64,000 bases of DNA from Nitrospinae bacterium bin107 (lineage in GTDB: Bacteria; UBA8248), in NCBI GenBank assembly GCA_002238965.1, contig MPNJ01000017.1, positions 1 through 64,000 of the forward strand, read 5' to 3'. Numbering within the stretch: position 1 is the stretch's first letter; each line of letters starts with the position of its first letter. Positions 17,547-26,006 of this stretch are shown here, one piece after another. The position numbers and the translations under genes are program-made. The notes under the pieces are model-generated. The model was given only the letters and a program-made list of their open reading frames with translations, had not been told where the DNA came from and did not search any database.

Positions 17547-20213
17547 ATGGCAGGAAAGGTAACGAACTACTACCTTGCGGAAGACAGTGTCCCCCTCCCC
17601 CCGCGAAACGCGGAGGTTTTCACCACGGCGTGCGATTACTGCATCGTGGGCTGCGGGTACAAGGTCTACCGCTGGCCGATCGGGCGCGAGGGCGGGCCCA
17701 GGGCCAACCAGAACGCGCTGGGCGTCGATTTTCCCACCGGCATCATGAGCGGCGGCTGGGTCAGCCCGAACATGCACAACATCATCATGGTGAACGGCCG
17801 CCCACACCACGTCATCGTCATGCCGGACAAGGATGCGAAGGTCGTGAACGTCGGGGGAAACCACTCCATCCGGGGCGGCGTCCTGGCCAAAAAACTCTAC
17901 AATCCCAACGAACCCTCGCAGGACCGTCTGCGCCAGCCGATGATGCGCGTTCGCGGAACCTTGCAGGAGGTCTCGTGGGATACGGCCATGGGCGTCATGG
18001 CGGGAATCTCGAAACACGTGCTCGACAAGTTCGGCGAACACGCCTGGGCCATGAAGACGTATTCCTATCAGTATTTCGAAAACACCTACGCCATCTCCAA
18101 GCTCGCCTTCCGGGCCATCGGAACGCCGGCGTATGCCCCGCACGACAAGCCGGGTCCCGGTCCGGACACGCCGGGGATCGATTTTTCAGGCATCAATCCC
18201 TTCAGCGCCTCCTATGACGACTGGGGAGAGGCCGAGGTTATTTTCTTCTCGGGCGTCGACCCGTGGGAGACCAAGTCGGTGTTGTTCACCTCGTGGATCA
18301 TGGGCGGAAAAACGCCGAACAAGAAGCTGGTCTTCGCCCTTCCGCGCAAGACTTCGGGCGTGGCCTACGGCGAGAAGCAGGGAGGCCTCTTCCTCCCCGT
18401 GATTCCGGGAACGGATACGGTTCTCCAACTGGCCATTATCCGCCTGATCCTCGAGAACGGCTGGGAGGACAAGGAGTTTATCGCGAGAAAGGTGTCGAAC
18501 AAGTGGGAGATCGGCTCCGGCATGGGACGCGGCACCCGCAACACGCCGTGGCAGTGGGTCACGACCTGGGGCAAGTACGGGACCGACTTCGAGGGCTACA
18601 GGAAGTGGATACTGAGCTATCCCTACGCCGAACTGGAGCGAGCCGCGAAGATCACGGGCGTGCCGGCGGCGGACATTCGAAAGACAGCCGAAATCCTCGC
18701 CAAGCCCAAGCCCGACGGGACGCGCAAAAAGACCTCGTTCATGCTCGAGAAGGGAAACTACTGGTGCAACAGCTTCGGGAACACGGCTTCCTTCGCGGCG
18801 CTGGGGCTGGTCTGCGGCGCCGGGTCGCGGCCGGGCCGTGTTATCTCCCGGGGCGGTGGGCATCAGCGGGGCTGGATGGGCGCGGCCGGTTACCCGAGGG
18901 CCTTATCTCCGGAGAAGGCGCCGGGGCGCCGCAAGAAGGAGATCGATCTCGACCGCTGGGTCGTGGACGGCCACGTTCGCTTCGCATGGGTCATCGGCAC
19001 CACCTGGTGCCAGGCCATGGCGGCGTCACAGGAACTGATGGACGTCTTCCAGCGATTGACTCGACACAACCCCCACCAGATCGAGAGCTTCGACGTCGAT
19101 TCGGCGGTGAGTTCGCTCAAGCGGCGCGTGGACGCCGGCGGCATGGTCGTGGCCCACCAGGACATCTACCCGGTTGCTCCCATCGGAACCGAGTATTCGG
19201 ATCTGATTCTTCCGGCCGCCACCTGGGGCGAGGAAGACTTCACCCGCTGTAACGGCGAGCGCCGCCTCAGGCTCTACAGCAAGTTCGCCGACCCGCCCGG
19301 CGAAGCCCGGCCCGACTGGTGGATCATCGCCGCTTTCGCGAGGAAGATGGGCTTCAAGGGCTTCGACTGGAAGGACAGCAACCAGATATTCGAGGAGGCG
19401 GCCCGCTTCGGACGCAAGGGAGTGCTCAACTACCATCCGCTCGTCGTGAAGGCCAAGCGCGAGGGGAAACGGGGCCACGAACTGCTCCGCGAATACGGGA
19501 CCGGCGGCATCCAGACCCCCATCCGCATGGTCAAGGGCGAACTCGTCGGGACGAAGCGGCTCCACGACGAAACCCTCGAACTGGGAACCCCCGAAGGCCC
19601 CACCATGCACAGGAAGTGGCTCACCTCATTCGGGACCCAGAGCGGCAAGGCGGTTTTGCTGAAGAGCTACTGGGAGGACTTCAAGGATTTCTACGAGCGG
19701 GTCACCCCGCAGGGAGACGAGTTGTGGGTGACGAACGGGCGGATCAACGAGCTCTGGCAATCGGGCTACGACGACAAGCGTCGGCCCTACATCATGCAGC
19801 GCTGGCCCCAGCAGTTCCTGGAGATTCACCCCAAAGACGCCGGCGCCCGGGGCATCGAATCAGGAGACCTGGTGGCCATCGAGAACGACGACCTGCTCGT
19901 GCAGACGGGCGGATACATCGGTGTCGACGGCAAGGAGCAGACCTTCACCGAGCTCATGAAGGCCGGGCGGATCAAGAAGAGCAAGGGGAGCTTCACCGCC
20001 GTGGCCATGGTCACCGACGCGGTTCGGGAAGGCGTCACCTTCGCCTATTTCGGCTTTCCCGAAAACCCGGCCAATTCGGTGGTTCACCGGGTGCCGGACC
20101 CCCTGACCAACCGCTACCGCTACAAGCTGGGCAAGGGGAAGTTGAAGAAGATAGGAGAGTCTCCGCACAAGCATTCGCTGACGAGCTTGAGCTTCGTTCC
20201 CCGGACGCTTTAA
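17547..20213 (+). CDS. Molybdopterin large subunit, IdrA/AioA family (putative iodate reductase)
   Basis: A DMSO-reductase-superfamily catalytic subunit, 888 residues. The N-terminal motif C29-X2-C32-X3-C36-X70-S107 is exactly the [3Fe-4S] ligand spacing described for arsenite oxidase AioA. CDYCIVGCGY, SIRGG, NPHQIESFD-type cofactor loops and FENT are also AioA-like. By ungapped comparison from memory with the Alcaligenes enzyme, Glu203, Arg419 and His423 are kept (E178, R435, H439), but His195 becomes K170. There is no signal peptide; export would ride on the Tat-tagged Rieske subunit. Two di-haem peroxidases upstream match iodate reductase (idrABP1P2) rather than arsenite oxidase loci. The substrate remains inferred: iodate first, arsenite or another oxyanion as alternatives. 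Confidence 0.85.
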   Translation: MAGKVTNYYLAEDSVPLPPRNAEVFTTACDYCIVGCGYKVYRWPIGREGGPRANQNALGVDFPTGIMSGGWVSPNMHNIIMVNGRPHHVIVMPDKDAKVVNVGGNHSIRGGVLAKKLYNPNEPSQDRLRQPMMRVRGTLQEVSWDTAMGVMAGISKHVLDKFGEHAWAMKTYSYQYFENTYAISKLAFRAIGTPAYAPHDKPGPGPDTPGIDFSGINPFSASYDDWGEAEVIFFSGVDPWETKSVLFTSWIMGGKTPNKKLVFALPRKTSGVAYGEKQGGLFLPVIPGTDTVLQLAIIRLILENGWEDKEFIARKVSNKWEIGSGMGRGTRNTPWQWVTTWGKYGTDFEGYRKWILSYPYAELERAAKITGVPAADIRKTAEILAKPKPDGTRKKTSFMLEKGNYWCNSFGNTASFAALGLVCGAGSRPGRVISRGGGHQRGWMGAAGYPRALSPEKAPGRRKKEIDLDRWVVDGHVRFAWVIGTTWCQAMAASQELMDVFQRLTRHNPHQIESFDVDSAVSSLKRRVDAGGMVVAHQDIYPVAPIGTEYSDLILPAATWGEEDFTRCNGERRLRLYSKFADPPGEARPDWWIIAAFARKMGFKGFDWKDSNQIFEEAARFGRKGVLNYHPLVVKAKREGKRGHELLREYGTGGIQTPIRMVKGELVGTKRLHDETLELGTPEGPTMHRKWLTSFGTQSGKAVLLKSYWEDFKDFYERVTPQGDELWVTNGRINELWQSGYDDKRRPYIMQRWPQQFLEIHPKDAGARGIESGDLVAIENDDLLVQTGGYIGVDGKEQTFTELMKAGRIKKSKGSFTAVAMVTDAVREGVTFAYFGFPENPANSVVHRVPDPLTNRYRYKLGKGKLKKIGESPHKHSLTSLSFVPRTL

Positions 20214-20260
20214 CGGAGGTGGAAGTTTACACAAGCCCGCAGATCCGCGAGGGAGGTTGA

Positions 20261-20647
20261 ATGCGAATGTCTCGATCGAGAAGATTTATCATCTGCGCAG
20301 GCCCGGTGCTCGCTATGGCGCTCTTTTTCTCGTCCGCAGGTGACGGCGCTGCTCAGCAGAAAGGCGACGTGGCGGCCGGCAAGGTCAAATACCAGCAGCT
20401 TTGCGCCTCCTGCCACGGTGTAACGGGCAAGGGAGACGGCGTCGCAGCCAAGGCGCTCAACCCGAAGCCGCGAAACCATACGGACGCCAAATACATGAAG
20501 ACCATAACGGACGAGTATATCGCCAAGATCACCAAGCTGGGCGGGGTCGCGGTAGGGAAATCGCCGTTGATGCCACCCTGGGGCGGTGTTCTTTCGGACG
20601 CCGACCTCCAGAACCTGGTCGCATTCATGCGCTCGCTGGCGAAATAG
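20261..20647 (+). CDS. Mono-haem cytochrome c
   Basis: A small periplasmic class I cytochrome c, 128 residues with a signal peptide (to about 31). The haem site is CASCH (48-52), and M104 in SPLMPPWGG is the likely axial ligand. It lies 47 bases after the large subunit and 10 before the flavoprotein. It is the natural shuttle between the downstream Rieske/cytochrome b complex and the Rieske subunit of the molybdoenzyme. Either ATG at 20261 or 20267 could start it; GGGAGG precedes both. Confidence 0.9.
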   Translation: MRMSRSRRFIICAGPVLAMALFFSSAGDGAAQQKGDVAAGKVKYQQLCASCHGVTGKGDGVAAKALNPKPRNHTDAKYMKTITDEYIAKITKLGGVAVGKSPLMPPWGGVLSDADLQNLVAFMRSLAK

Positions 20648-20657
20648 GATCGCGGGC

Positions 20658-22703
20658 ATGGACTCAGCGAATCGGGACGCATTCCCACCCGGGCGCTCCT
20701 TTCGGGTCGAGTTGCCCGGCCACGACCACTGGCGGAAAACGATTTGCTGTCAGGATGCGTGTCCCGTCCATACCGACGCGCGGGGTTACGTGACCGCCAT
20801 CTCAGAGGAGGACTTCGAGCGCGCGTACATCATCGCCCGGGGCCCCAACCCCTTCGCGTCGGTTTGCGGGCGCGTCTGTGCTGCGCCGTGCGAAGCCGCC
20901 TGCCGCCGCGGCAACATCGATTCGCCGGTGGCCATCCGTGCGCTCAAGCGATTCGTGACGGAGCGCTACGGGGTGGAGGCCGATCTGGCGTCCGGGAAGG
21001 GGGAATCCGCCTTCTCGCACCGGAGCCTCAGAAGTATGCGCGACCTCCGCTTTCAGCCATCCACGCGTACCATCAACGATTTTTCGGTGCTGGAAGCGGC
21101 ACGCCGCAAGCCCGGAGGGGTGGAGACGGCGGGGCGAAAGGTGGCCGTCGTCGGCTCGGGCGTGGCGGGGTTGACCTGTGCGCACGATCTCGCCCTGCTC
21201 GGCTATGACGTAAGCGTGTTTGAAAAACAGGGCGTCCCCGGAGGCATGCTGATGCTCGGGGTTCCCGAATACCGCCTTCCGCGCGATCTCGTTCAGGCCG
21301 AGATTCAGGCCATCTTAAGCCTGGGCGTGGACCTTCGGGTGAACAAGGCCATCGGGCGGGACTTCAACCTCTCCACCCTTCGCGAGGAAGGCTTCGAGGC
21401 GGTGTTCATCGCCATCGGCGCGCATGTGAGCCGCTCTCTTCCCATGGAGGGCCAGGATGCGGACGGCGTTTTCCGGGCCGTCGAATTCCTGCTGAACGTG
21501 AATCTGAACTTCCGCGTCGAACTGGGCGAGCGCGTCGTCGTGATCGGCGGGGGAAACGTGGCCATGGACGCCGCCCGAGTCGCCGCCCGGGTGGCCGGCG
21601 AGGCGGATGCCTCCCCGAGCGCGGCCGATGAAACGGAAGACGCCGTTCTCATGCGCGAGATGATGGACGTGGCCCGCGAGGCGATGCGCGTGGGGGCGAG
21701 GAACGTCCACGTCATCTGCCTGGAATCCCGCGACGAGATGCCGGCGGCGGACTTCGAGATCGAAGAGGCGCTCGAAGAGGGGATCGATCTCGAGCCCCGG
21801 GTGGGACCCCTTCGCATCGTGGAGAAAGATGGCCGGGTGGTCGGGCTGGAAGTCCAGACGTGCACCCGCGTCTTCGACGAGGAGGGCCGCTTCAGCCCGC
21901 AGTTCGAACCGGACACCAGGCGCGTGATTCCGTGCGATTCGGTGATCGTGGCCGTCGGCCAGGCTTCCGACCTTTCCTGGATCAGCGAGGAGGACGGTGT
22001 CGAGACGACGCCGCGCGGGACCATTCGCGTCGACTCCGAAACCCTGGCCACGACCGCTCCGGGCGTGTACGCGGGCGGGGACGTCGCCATGGGGCCCCGT
22101 ATCTTCATCGAGGGCGTGGAAAACGGCCACCGGGCCGCCCGCTCCATTCACACCTATCTCTCGGGTGGTCAGGCAGGCGTCCAGACAAATCTTCAGTGGG
22201 CTTCTGTCGAGCCCTTGCAGCAGGCGCTGCTGCAGGAGCCGGGGGACGGGTTTTCCCTTCCCATCGTCAACCCCGGATACCAGAAAGTGTCTCGGCGAAA
22301 TCCCGACGCCCTGCCCATCGAGCGCAGAATCGGCGTCGCCGAGGTGGAACTGGGCTATTCGCCCGGGGAAGCGGTCGATCAGGGACTTCGGTGTCTGCGC
22401 TGCAGCGCGAACCCGATCTTCGACGGCGCCAAGTGCATCCTCTGCGGCGGCTGTGTGGACGTCTGCCCGTCGCGCTGCCTGAGAATGGTTCCCCTCGAAG
22501 CCCTGCAGGGAGGAGAGGACCTGGCGGCTCTGGTCCAGGCCCGCTTTGGAACGTCCGCCGGGGGCGCCGTAGAGAGGGGCGCGGCCATGATCATGGACCC
22601 GGACAAGTGTATCCGTTGTTCGCTCTGCGCCCAGCGCTGTCCCACGGGCGCCGTCACCATCGAGAATTTTTCTTTCCAGGAAGAATGGGTGGAGCTTGGA
22701 TGA
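20658..22703 (+). CDS. GltD-like FAD/NAD(P) oxidoreductase with ferredoxin clusters
   Basis: A 681-residue cytosolic flavoprotein related to the glutamate synthase small subunit and NfnB. The N-terminal cysteine-rich region (C30-C35 and C70-X3-C74-X3-C78-X3-C82) should hold [4Fe-4S] clusters. The FAD motif VAVVGSGVAGL (162-172) and NAD(P) motif VVVIGGGNVAMDAA (293-306) follow. The C-terminus carries two ferredoxin motifs, C593-X2-C-X2-C-X3-C and C651-X2-C-X2-C-X3-C. No large glutamate synthase gene is present. Its place immediately before the Rieske/cytochrome b genes suggests it links NAD(P)(H) to the quinone complex; similar flavoproteins accompany some Rieske/cytochrome b complexes, for instance in anammox bacteria. 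Reaction direction is unknown. Confidence 0.87.
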   Translation: MDSANRDAFPPGRSFRVELPGHDHWRKTICCQDACPVHTDARGYVTAISEEDFERAYIIARGPNPFASVCGRVCAAPCEAACRRGNIDSPVAIRALKRFVTERYGVEADLASGKGESAFSHRSLRSMRDLRFQPSTRTINDFSVLEAARRKPGGVETAGRKVAVVGSGVAGLTCAHDLALLGYDVSVFEKQGVPGGMLMLGVPEYRLPRDLVQAEIQAILSLGVDLRVNKAIGRDFNLSTLREEGFEAVFIAIGAHVSRSLPMEGQDADGVFRAVEFLLNVNLNFRVELGERVVVIGGGNVAMDAARVAARVAGEADASPSAADETEDAVLMREMMDVAREAMRVGARNVHVICLESRDEMPAADFEIEEALEEGIDLEPRVGPLRIVEKDGRVVGLEVQTCTRVFDEEGRFSPQFEPDTRRVIPCDSVIVAVGQASDLSWISEEDGVETTPRGTIRVDSETLATTAPGVYAGGDVAMGPRIFIEGVENGHRAARSIHTYLSGGQAGVQTNLQWASVEPLQQALLQEPGDGFSLPIVNPGYQKVSRRNPDALPIERRIGVAEVELGYSPGEAVDQGLRCLRCSANPIFDGAKCILCGGCVDVCPSRCLRMVPLEALQGGEDLAALVQARFGTSAGGAVERGAAMIMDPDKCIRCSLCAQRCPTGAVTIENFSFQEEWVELG

Positions 22704-22704
22704 C

Positions 22705-23196
22705 ATGAGCGCGGGCATGGATGAACTGACCCCCCGGCGACGTATGCTTCTGGGCCTCGGCTGGGTTTCCTTTCTGATTTCCCTGCTGGGCCCGGTCCTC
22801 GCCAACGTCCGGTTCCTGTTCCCCAACGTCGTTTATGAGGGCGAGTCGGTTCTGAAACTCGACGCCCTGGAGAAATACACCGTGGGGTCCATCACGTTTT
22901 TCGCCGACAAGAAAATCGTTCTGTTTCGTGAAAAGGACGGGTTCCGGGCCTGCACCGCCGTCTGTCCCCATCTTCGCTGCGTGATTACCCCCTTCGTCGG
23001 GGCGCCGGGGGCGTCTCCGGATATTTTGAGGGCCAGGTGTCCATGCCACGGCAGCACTTTCGACGGGCGGGGACAGGTGCTCGGGGGGCCTGCGCCTCGG
23101 GGGCTCGACTTCTTCCACATAACGAAATCGCCGGATGGCCGCGTCGTGGTCGATACGCGCAAAGTCGTCGCCCCGTCCGAACATTTCAAGATCTGA
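22705..23196 (+). CDS. Rieske iron-sulfur subunit of a cytochrome bc/b6f-type complex
   Basis: A membrane-anchored [2Fe-2S] protein of 163 residues that oxidises quinol at the cytochrome b Qo site. One N-terminal helix (14-38) anchors it. The cluster box is canonical: CPHLRC (C87, H89, C92) and CPCHGS (C112, C114, H115), including both disulphide cysteines, unlike the AioB-like Rieske at 17 kb. The ATG at 22705 lies one base after the flavoprotein stop; a TTG at 22696 and an ATG at 22717 are possible alternatives. Nine bases separate it from the cytochrome b gene. Confidence 0.92.
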   Translation: MSAGMDELTPRRRMLLGLGWVSFLISLLGPVLANVRFLFPNVVYEGESVLKLDALEKYTVGSITFFADKKIVLFREKDGFRACTAVCPHLRCVITPFVGAPGASPDILRARCPCHGSTFDGRGQVLGGPAPRGLDFFHITKSPDGRVVVDTRKVVAPSEHFKI

Positions 23197-23205
23197 GCCG
23201 TCATC

Positions 23206-24702
23206 ATGGCCACCGAATCCCCTAAAGAAACAGGGCGCAAAAAAGCCGTATCGTGGCTTACGGACAACCGCGTCGCCCGCTCGATCTTCCGCCGGGGCTA
23301 TCCGGACAACGATCTGGATCGCGCGGCCGTCATGTTCTCGAATTTCTTCTTGCACGTCCTTCCCGCGCGAACGCACGTTCACAGCCTGAAACCCACCTAT
23401 ACCTGGGGACTCGGCATCATCTCCCTGTTCCTCTTCGTGATTCTTCTTGGAACCGGCGCTTTGCTCATGTTCTTCTACGTCCCATCGACCGAGCGCGCCT
23501 ACAGCGACATGAAGGACCTGGAATTCGTCGTCTCCTACGGCGTCGTCCTGCGGAATCTCCATCGCTGGGCCGCTCACGCGATGGTCGCCGTCGTCTTCTT
23601 GCACATGTGCCGTGTGTTCTATACGGCCAGCTACAAGGCGCCCCGCGAGTTCAACTGGGTCATCGGGGTGCTCCTCTGGGGGGCGACCCTGATGATGAGC
23701 TTCACGGGCTACCTCCTCCCCTGGGATCAGCTCGCCTTTTGGGCCATCACCGTCGGGTCGAGCATCGCCAGCTATCCGCCGCTGGTCGGAGAATACATCC
23801 GCACGCTGATGCTCGGGGGCGATACGGTGGGGCAGAATGCGCTGATCCGGTTCTATGTCATGCACGTCATGCTCCTGCCGGGAATCATGATGATTCTCAT
23901 GGGCGTCCATTTCTGGCGGATACGCAAGGACGGGGGCCTCTCCCGGCCGCCCGCGCCACTCTCGTCGCCCGCCCCGGGCGAGGCGGCGGCTTTTTCGCCG
24001 CACAAGACGTACATGCTCGTGGAACTTGCCGAGGGTAGAACACCCATGGTCGACTCCCAGGCGCCGGAAGAAGAGGTCATGAGCTGGCCTCACACGGTTT
24101 TCCGGATGCTGGTCGTCTTCGTGGGAGTGGTGGCCGTCCTCTCCGTCGTTGCCTACTTTTTCGACGCGCCTCTGGAGGAGCTGGCCAACCCGGATCATCC
24201 GCCCAACCCCGCCAAGGCGCCCTGGTACTTTCTCGGGCTTCAGGAAATCGTGAGCTATTCCGCCCTGGCGGGAGGCGTCATCGTTCCCGCCGCCGCGATT
24301 ATCGGGCTCATGACCATCCCCTACATCGACCGCAACCCCGAGGGCCAGGGAACCTGGTTCACCTCGGGCCAGGGCCGGCGGATCACGCTCTGGTCGATAC
24401 TGGTCATCATTCCGGTCGTAATCGTCCTGACCTATCTGAACGAACACTACGCGGTGCGGAAGCTGGTTCCGGGCGCTTCGCAAATCTGGGTCGACCTCCT
24501 GAATCCGGGGACCATACTGATCGTCCTCTTCGCGGTCGGTTCGCTCTACATCTGGCGGCGGACGGGGTCGAGCCGGATGGGGGCCCTGGCCCTGTATTCT
24601 TATTTTCTGACGTCTTATCTGATTTACACGTTCATCGGGCTTTATTTCCGCGGCGCCAACTGGGCCTGGATATGGCCGTGGCAGGCAACGGGTCTGCACT
24701 GA
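23206..24702 (+). CDS. Cytochrome b subunit, b6 type with fused subunit-IV-like part
   Basis: The quinol-oxidising membrane core, 498 residues. Haem ligands pair as H119-X13-H133 and H220-X14-H235; the 14-residue second spacing is the mark of cytochrome b6 rather than bc1. The first four helices (about 68-240) are b6-like. A linker (240-300) leads to a C-terminal half resembling subunit IV, fused in one chain. The usual PEWY motif at the Qo site reads [11 protein letters not shown], so the expected glutamate is displaced or replaced. It sits between its Rieske and cytochrome c partners in one operon. Confidence 0.93.
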   Translation: MATESPKETGRKKAVSWLTDNRVARSIFRRGYPDNDLDRAAVMFSNFFLHVLPARTHVHSLKPTYTWGLGIISLFLFVILLGTGALLMFFYVPSTERAYSDMKDLEFVVSYGVVLRNLHRWAAHAMVAVVFLHMCRVFYTASYKAPREFNWVIGVLLWGATLMMSFTGYLLPWDQLAFWAITVGSSIASYPPLVGEYIRTLMLGGDTVGQNALIRFYVMHVMLLPGIMMILMGVHFWRIRKDGGLSRPPAPLSSPAPGEAAAFSPHKTYMLVELAEGRTPMVDSQAPEEEVMSWPHTVFRMLVVFVGVVAVLSVVAYFFDAPLEELANPDHPPNPAKAPWYFLGLQEIVSYSALAGGVIVPAAAIIGLMTIPYIDRNPEGQGTWFTSGQGRRITLWSILVIIPVVIVLTYLNEHYAVRKLVPGASQIWVDLLNPGTILIVLFAVGSLYIWRRTGSSRMGALALYSYFLTSYLIYTFIGLYFRGANWAWIWPWQATGLH

Positions 24703-24714
24703 GGCGGATGACGA

Positions 24715-25533
24715 ATGTCGAATTCAAATCACAACGATTCCCATGTGCCGTTCGGCTGGGTGGTCGCCTTCGCCGCCCTGAGCGTGTGCGCGGCATTGTT
24801 TTTTCTGCTGTCCGTCTGGAAGGACTACGACCGCGAATGGCGGGGCTACCAGCGGACGTTCCGCGAATTGCTCGTCGAAAGAGCCGGAACCGAGGAGGAG
24901 CGCAAGGCCGCCCTGTCAAGCGGGGATCAGTTCGAGCAGATCATCGTGGCCGGAGGCGAGCGCGTGGACAGGTGCGTCATGTGCCACCGGGGGGTCGAGC
25001 ACCCGGCTTTCAAGGACGCCGATCAGCCTTTCGCCAGGCATCCCACCATCCCGCTGCACCCCTTCGAGCAGTTCGGCTGCACCGTGTGCCACCAGGGTCA
25101 GGGGCGGGCGACGAGTGTTCAGGACGCTCACGGAGAAGTGCCGTTCTGGGAGGAGCCGCTGCTGCGGGGCGGGTTCATCCAGGCCAGTTGCGGCCCGTGT
25201 CATGCAGGCGCCCTGAAAGACGCCCCCCTCATCCAGAGGGGAAAGCTGCTTTATCTGATGAACGGCTGTCTCGCCTGCCACAAGATCAGGGGCGCCGGCG
25301 GGGTCGTCGGGCCCGACCTCACGTTTGCGGGGGAGCGCCGGAAGGACCCCAAGTGGCACATCGAACACTTCAAGTTTCCGCAGAAGGTTTCGCCCGGTTC
25401 CGCCATGCCCGCCTACGGCCATTTGAAGCCGGAGGATCTCGAAGCGCTCACGGTCTACATGCTGAGCCTCCGCAGGGCGCCTTCCGCCCTGGCGCTGGCC
25501 GCGCCCAGACCGGCCGCCACCGGAAAAAAATAG
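24715..25533 (+). CDS. Membrane-anchored tetrahaem cytochrome c of the bc-type complex
   Basis: The third subunit of the complex, 272 residues. An uncleaved N-terminal helix (14-34) anchors it, with the haem domain in the periplasm. Four haem sites are seen: CVMCH (87-91), CTVCH (122-126), CGPCH (159-163) and CLACH (185-189). The last quarter (175-250) resembles a class I cytochrome c domain, with a candidate Met ligand in SAMPAYGHL. It takes the place of cytochrome c1 or f and should receive electrons from the Rieske protein. It ends the operon; a truncated repeat, not a clear terminator, follows. Confidence 0.9.
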   Translation: MSNSNHNDSHVPFGWVVAFAALSVCAALFFLLSVWKDYDREWRGYQRTFRELLVERAGTEEERKAALSSGDQFEQIIVAGGERVDRCVMCHRGVEHPAFKDADQPFARHPTIPLHPFEQFGCTVCHQGQGRATSVQDAHGEVPFWEEPLLRGGFIQASCGPCHAGALKDAPLIQRGKLLYLMNGCLACHKIRGAGGVVGPDLTFAGERRKDPKWHIEHFKFPQKVSPGSAMPAYGHLKPEDLEALTVYMLSLRRAPSALALAAPRPAATGKK

Positions 25534-25604
25534 GGAATTACGTACCAGGGCCTGCAGGGACAGGTCGCGAACCGCCCGCGCCGTTCTTGCGCGGGGGCAG
25601 TTTC

Positions 25605-25625
25605 GTCATTCCGGCGAAAGCAGGA
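25605..25625. repeat. Truncated GTCATTCCGG repeat
   Basis: GTCATTCCGGCGAAAGCAGG matches the first two thirds of the copy at 13437. Just upstream, 25554-25571 (GCAGGGACAGGTCGCGA) is a truncated GTAGGGACAGG-family copy, so two repeat families are again side by side. Confidence 0.65.
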
Positions 25626-25712
25626 CCGCTCAAGACTGCGGCGCGCGCTTGAGGCTGGACGAGAACAGCGGGCGCGGGCCGGAACGCCCACGCCCGCTCC
25701 CTCGGTTTGCGC

Positions 25713-26006
25713 TTACTCCTCCGGCTCGTCATAGGAGATGAACGTGATGTCCACCGCCTCGTTGCGTCCGGGGATCAGGGCCTGGTAGCCGTCCGAGTAA
25801 TACCATTTCTCCACCGCCTCCTGGTCGGGGAACTTCAGGAGGACGAACATCTGCCTGTCGTGCTCGCCGGTGAGCACCTTCACGAGCTGTCCGCTCGCCG
25901 CCACCTCGCCCCCGACGGAGGCGACGATTGCGAGCCCCTGCTCGGCGTAGTTGTTGAACCCCTCTTCGTCCTTGACGGTGATGTGTCCGACCACGTATGC
26001 GCCCAT
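25713..26006 (-). CDS. DUF1330/YciI-like small dimeric protein
   Basis: A 97-residue protein beginning MGAYVVGHITVKDEEGFNNY. The pattern VVGHITV, a central GGEV-ASG segment, VLLKFPDQEAVEKWYYSDGYQAL and a C-terminal acidic end is typical of DUF1330, a ferredoxin-like dimeric alpha/beta barrel. The ATG at 26006 has AAAGGAG at the right distance; the longer upstream frame has no such signal. No function is established for the family. It is convergent with the redox cluster and not evidently part of it. Confidence 0.8.
   Translation of the reverse strand: MGAYVVGHITVKDEEGFNNYAEQGLAIVASVGGEVAASGQLVKVLTGEHDRQMFVLLKFPDQEAVEKWYYSDGYQALIPGRNEAVDITFISYDEPEE

Noticed and set aside
16992-20213. Calling the Rieske/Mo pair a canonical arsenite oxidase (aioBA).
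   Set aside because: The family match is strong, but the two adjacent di-haem peroxidases and the apparent His195-to-Lys change favour the Idr branch. No ars, aioXSR or other arsenic genes are present. Kept as an alternative only.
20658-22703. Flavoprotein as glutamate synthase small subunit.
   Set aside because: No gltB is present; the extra N- and C-terminal Fe-S motifs and the position before Rieske/cytochrome b point to a different role.
22654-24699. 681-codon minus-strand frame opposite Rieske/cytochrome b.
   Set aside because: Charged, His/Asp/Arg-rich shadow of a membrane-protein gene; no recognisable domain.
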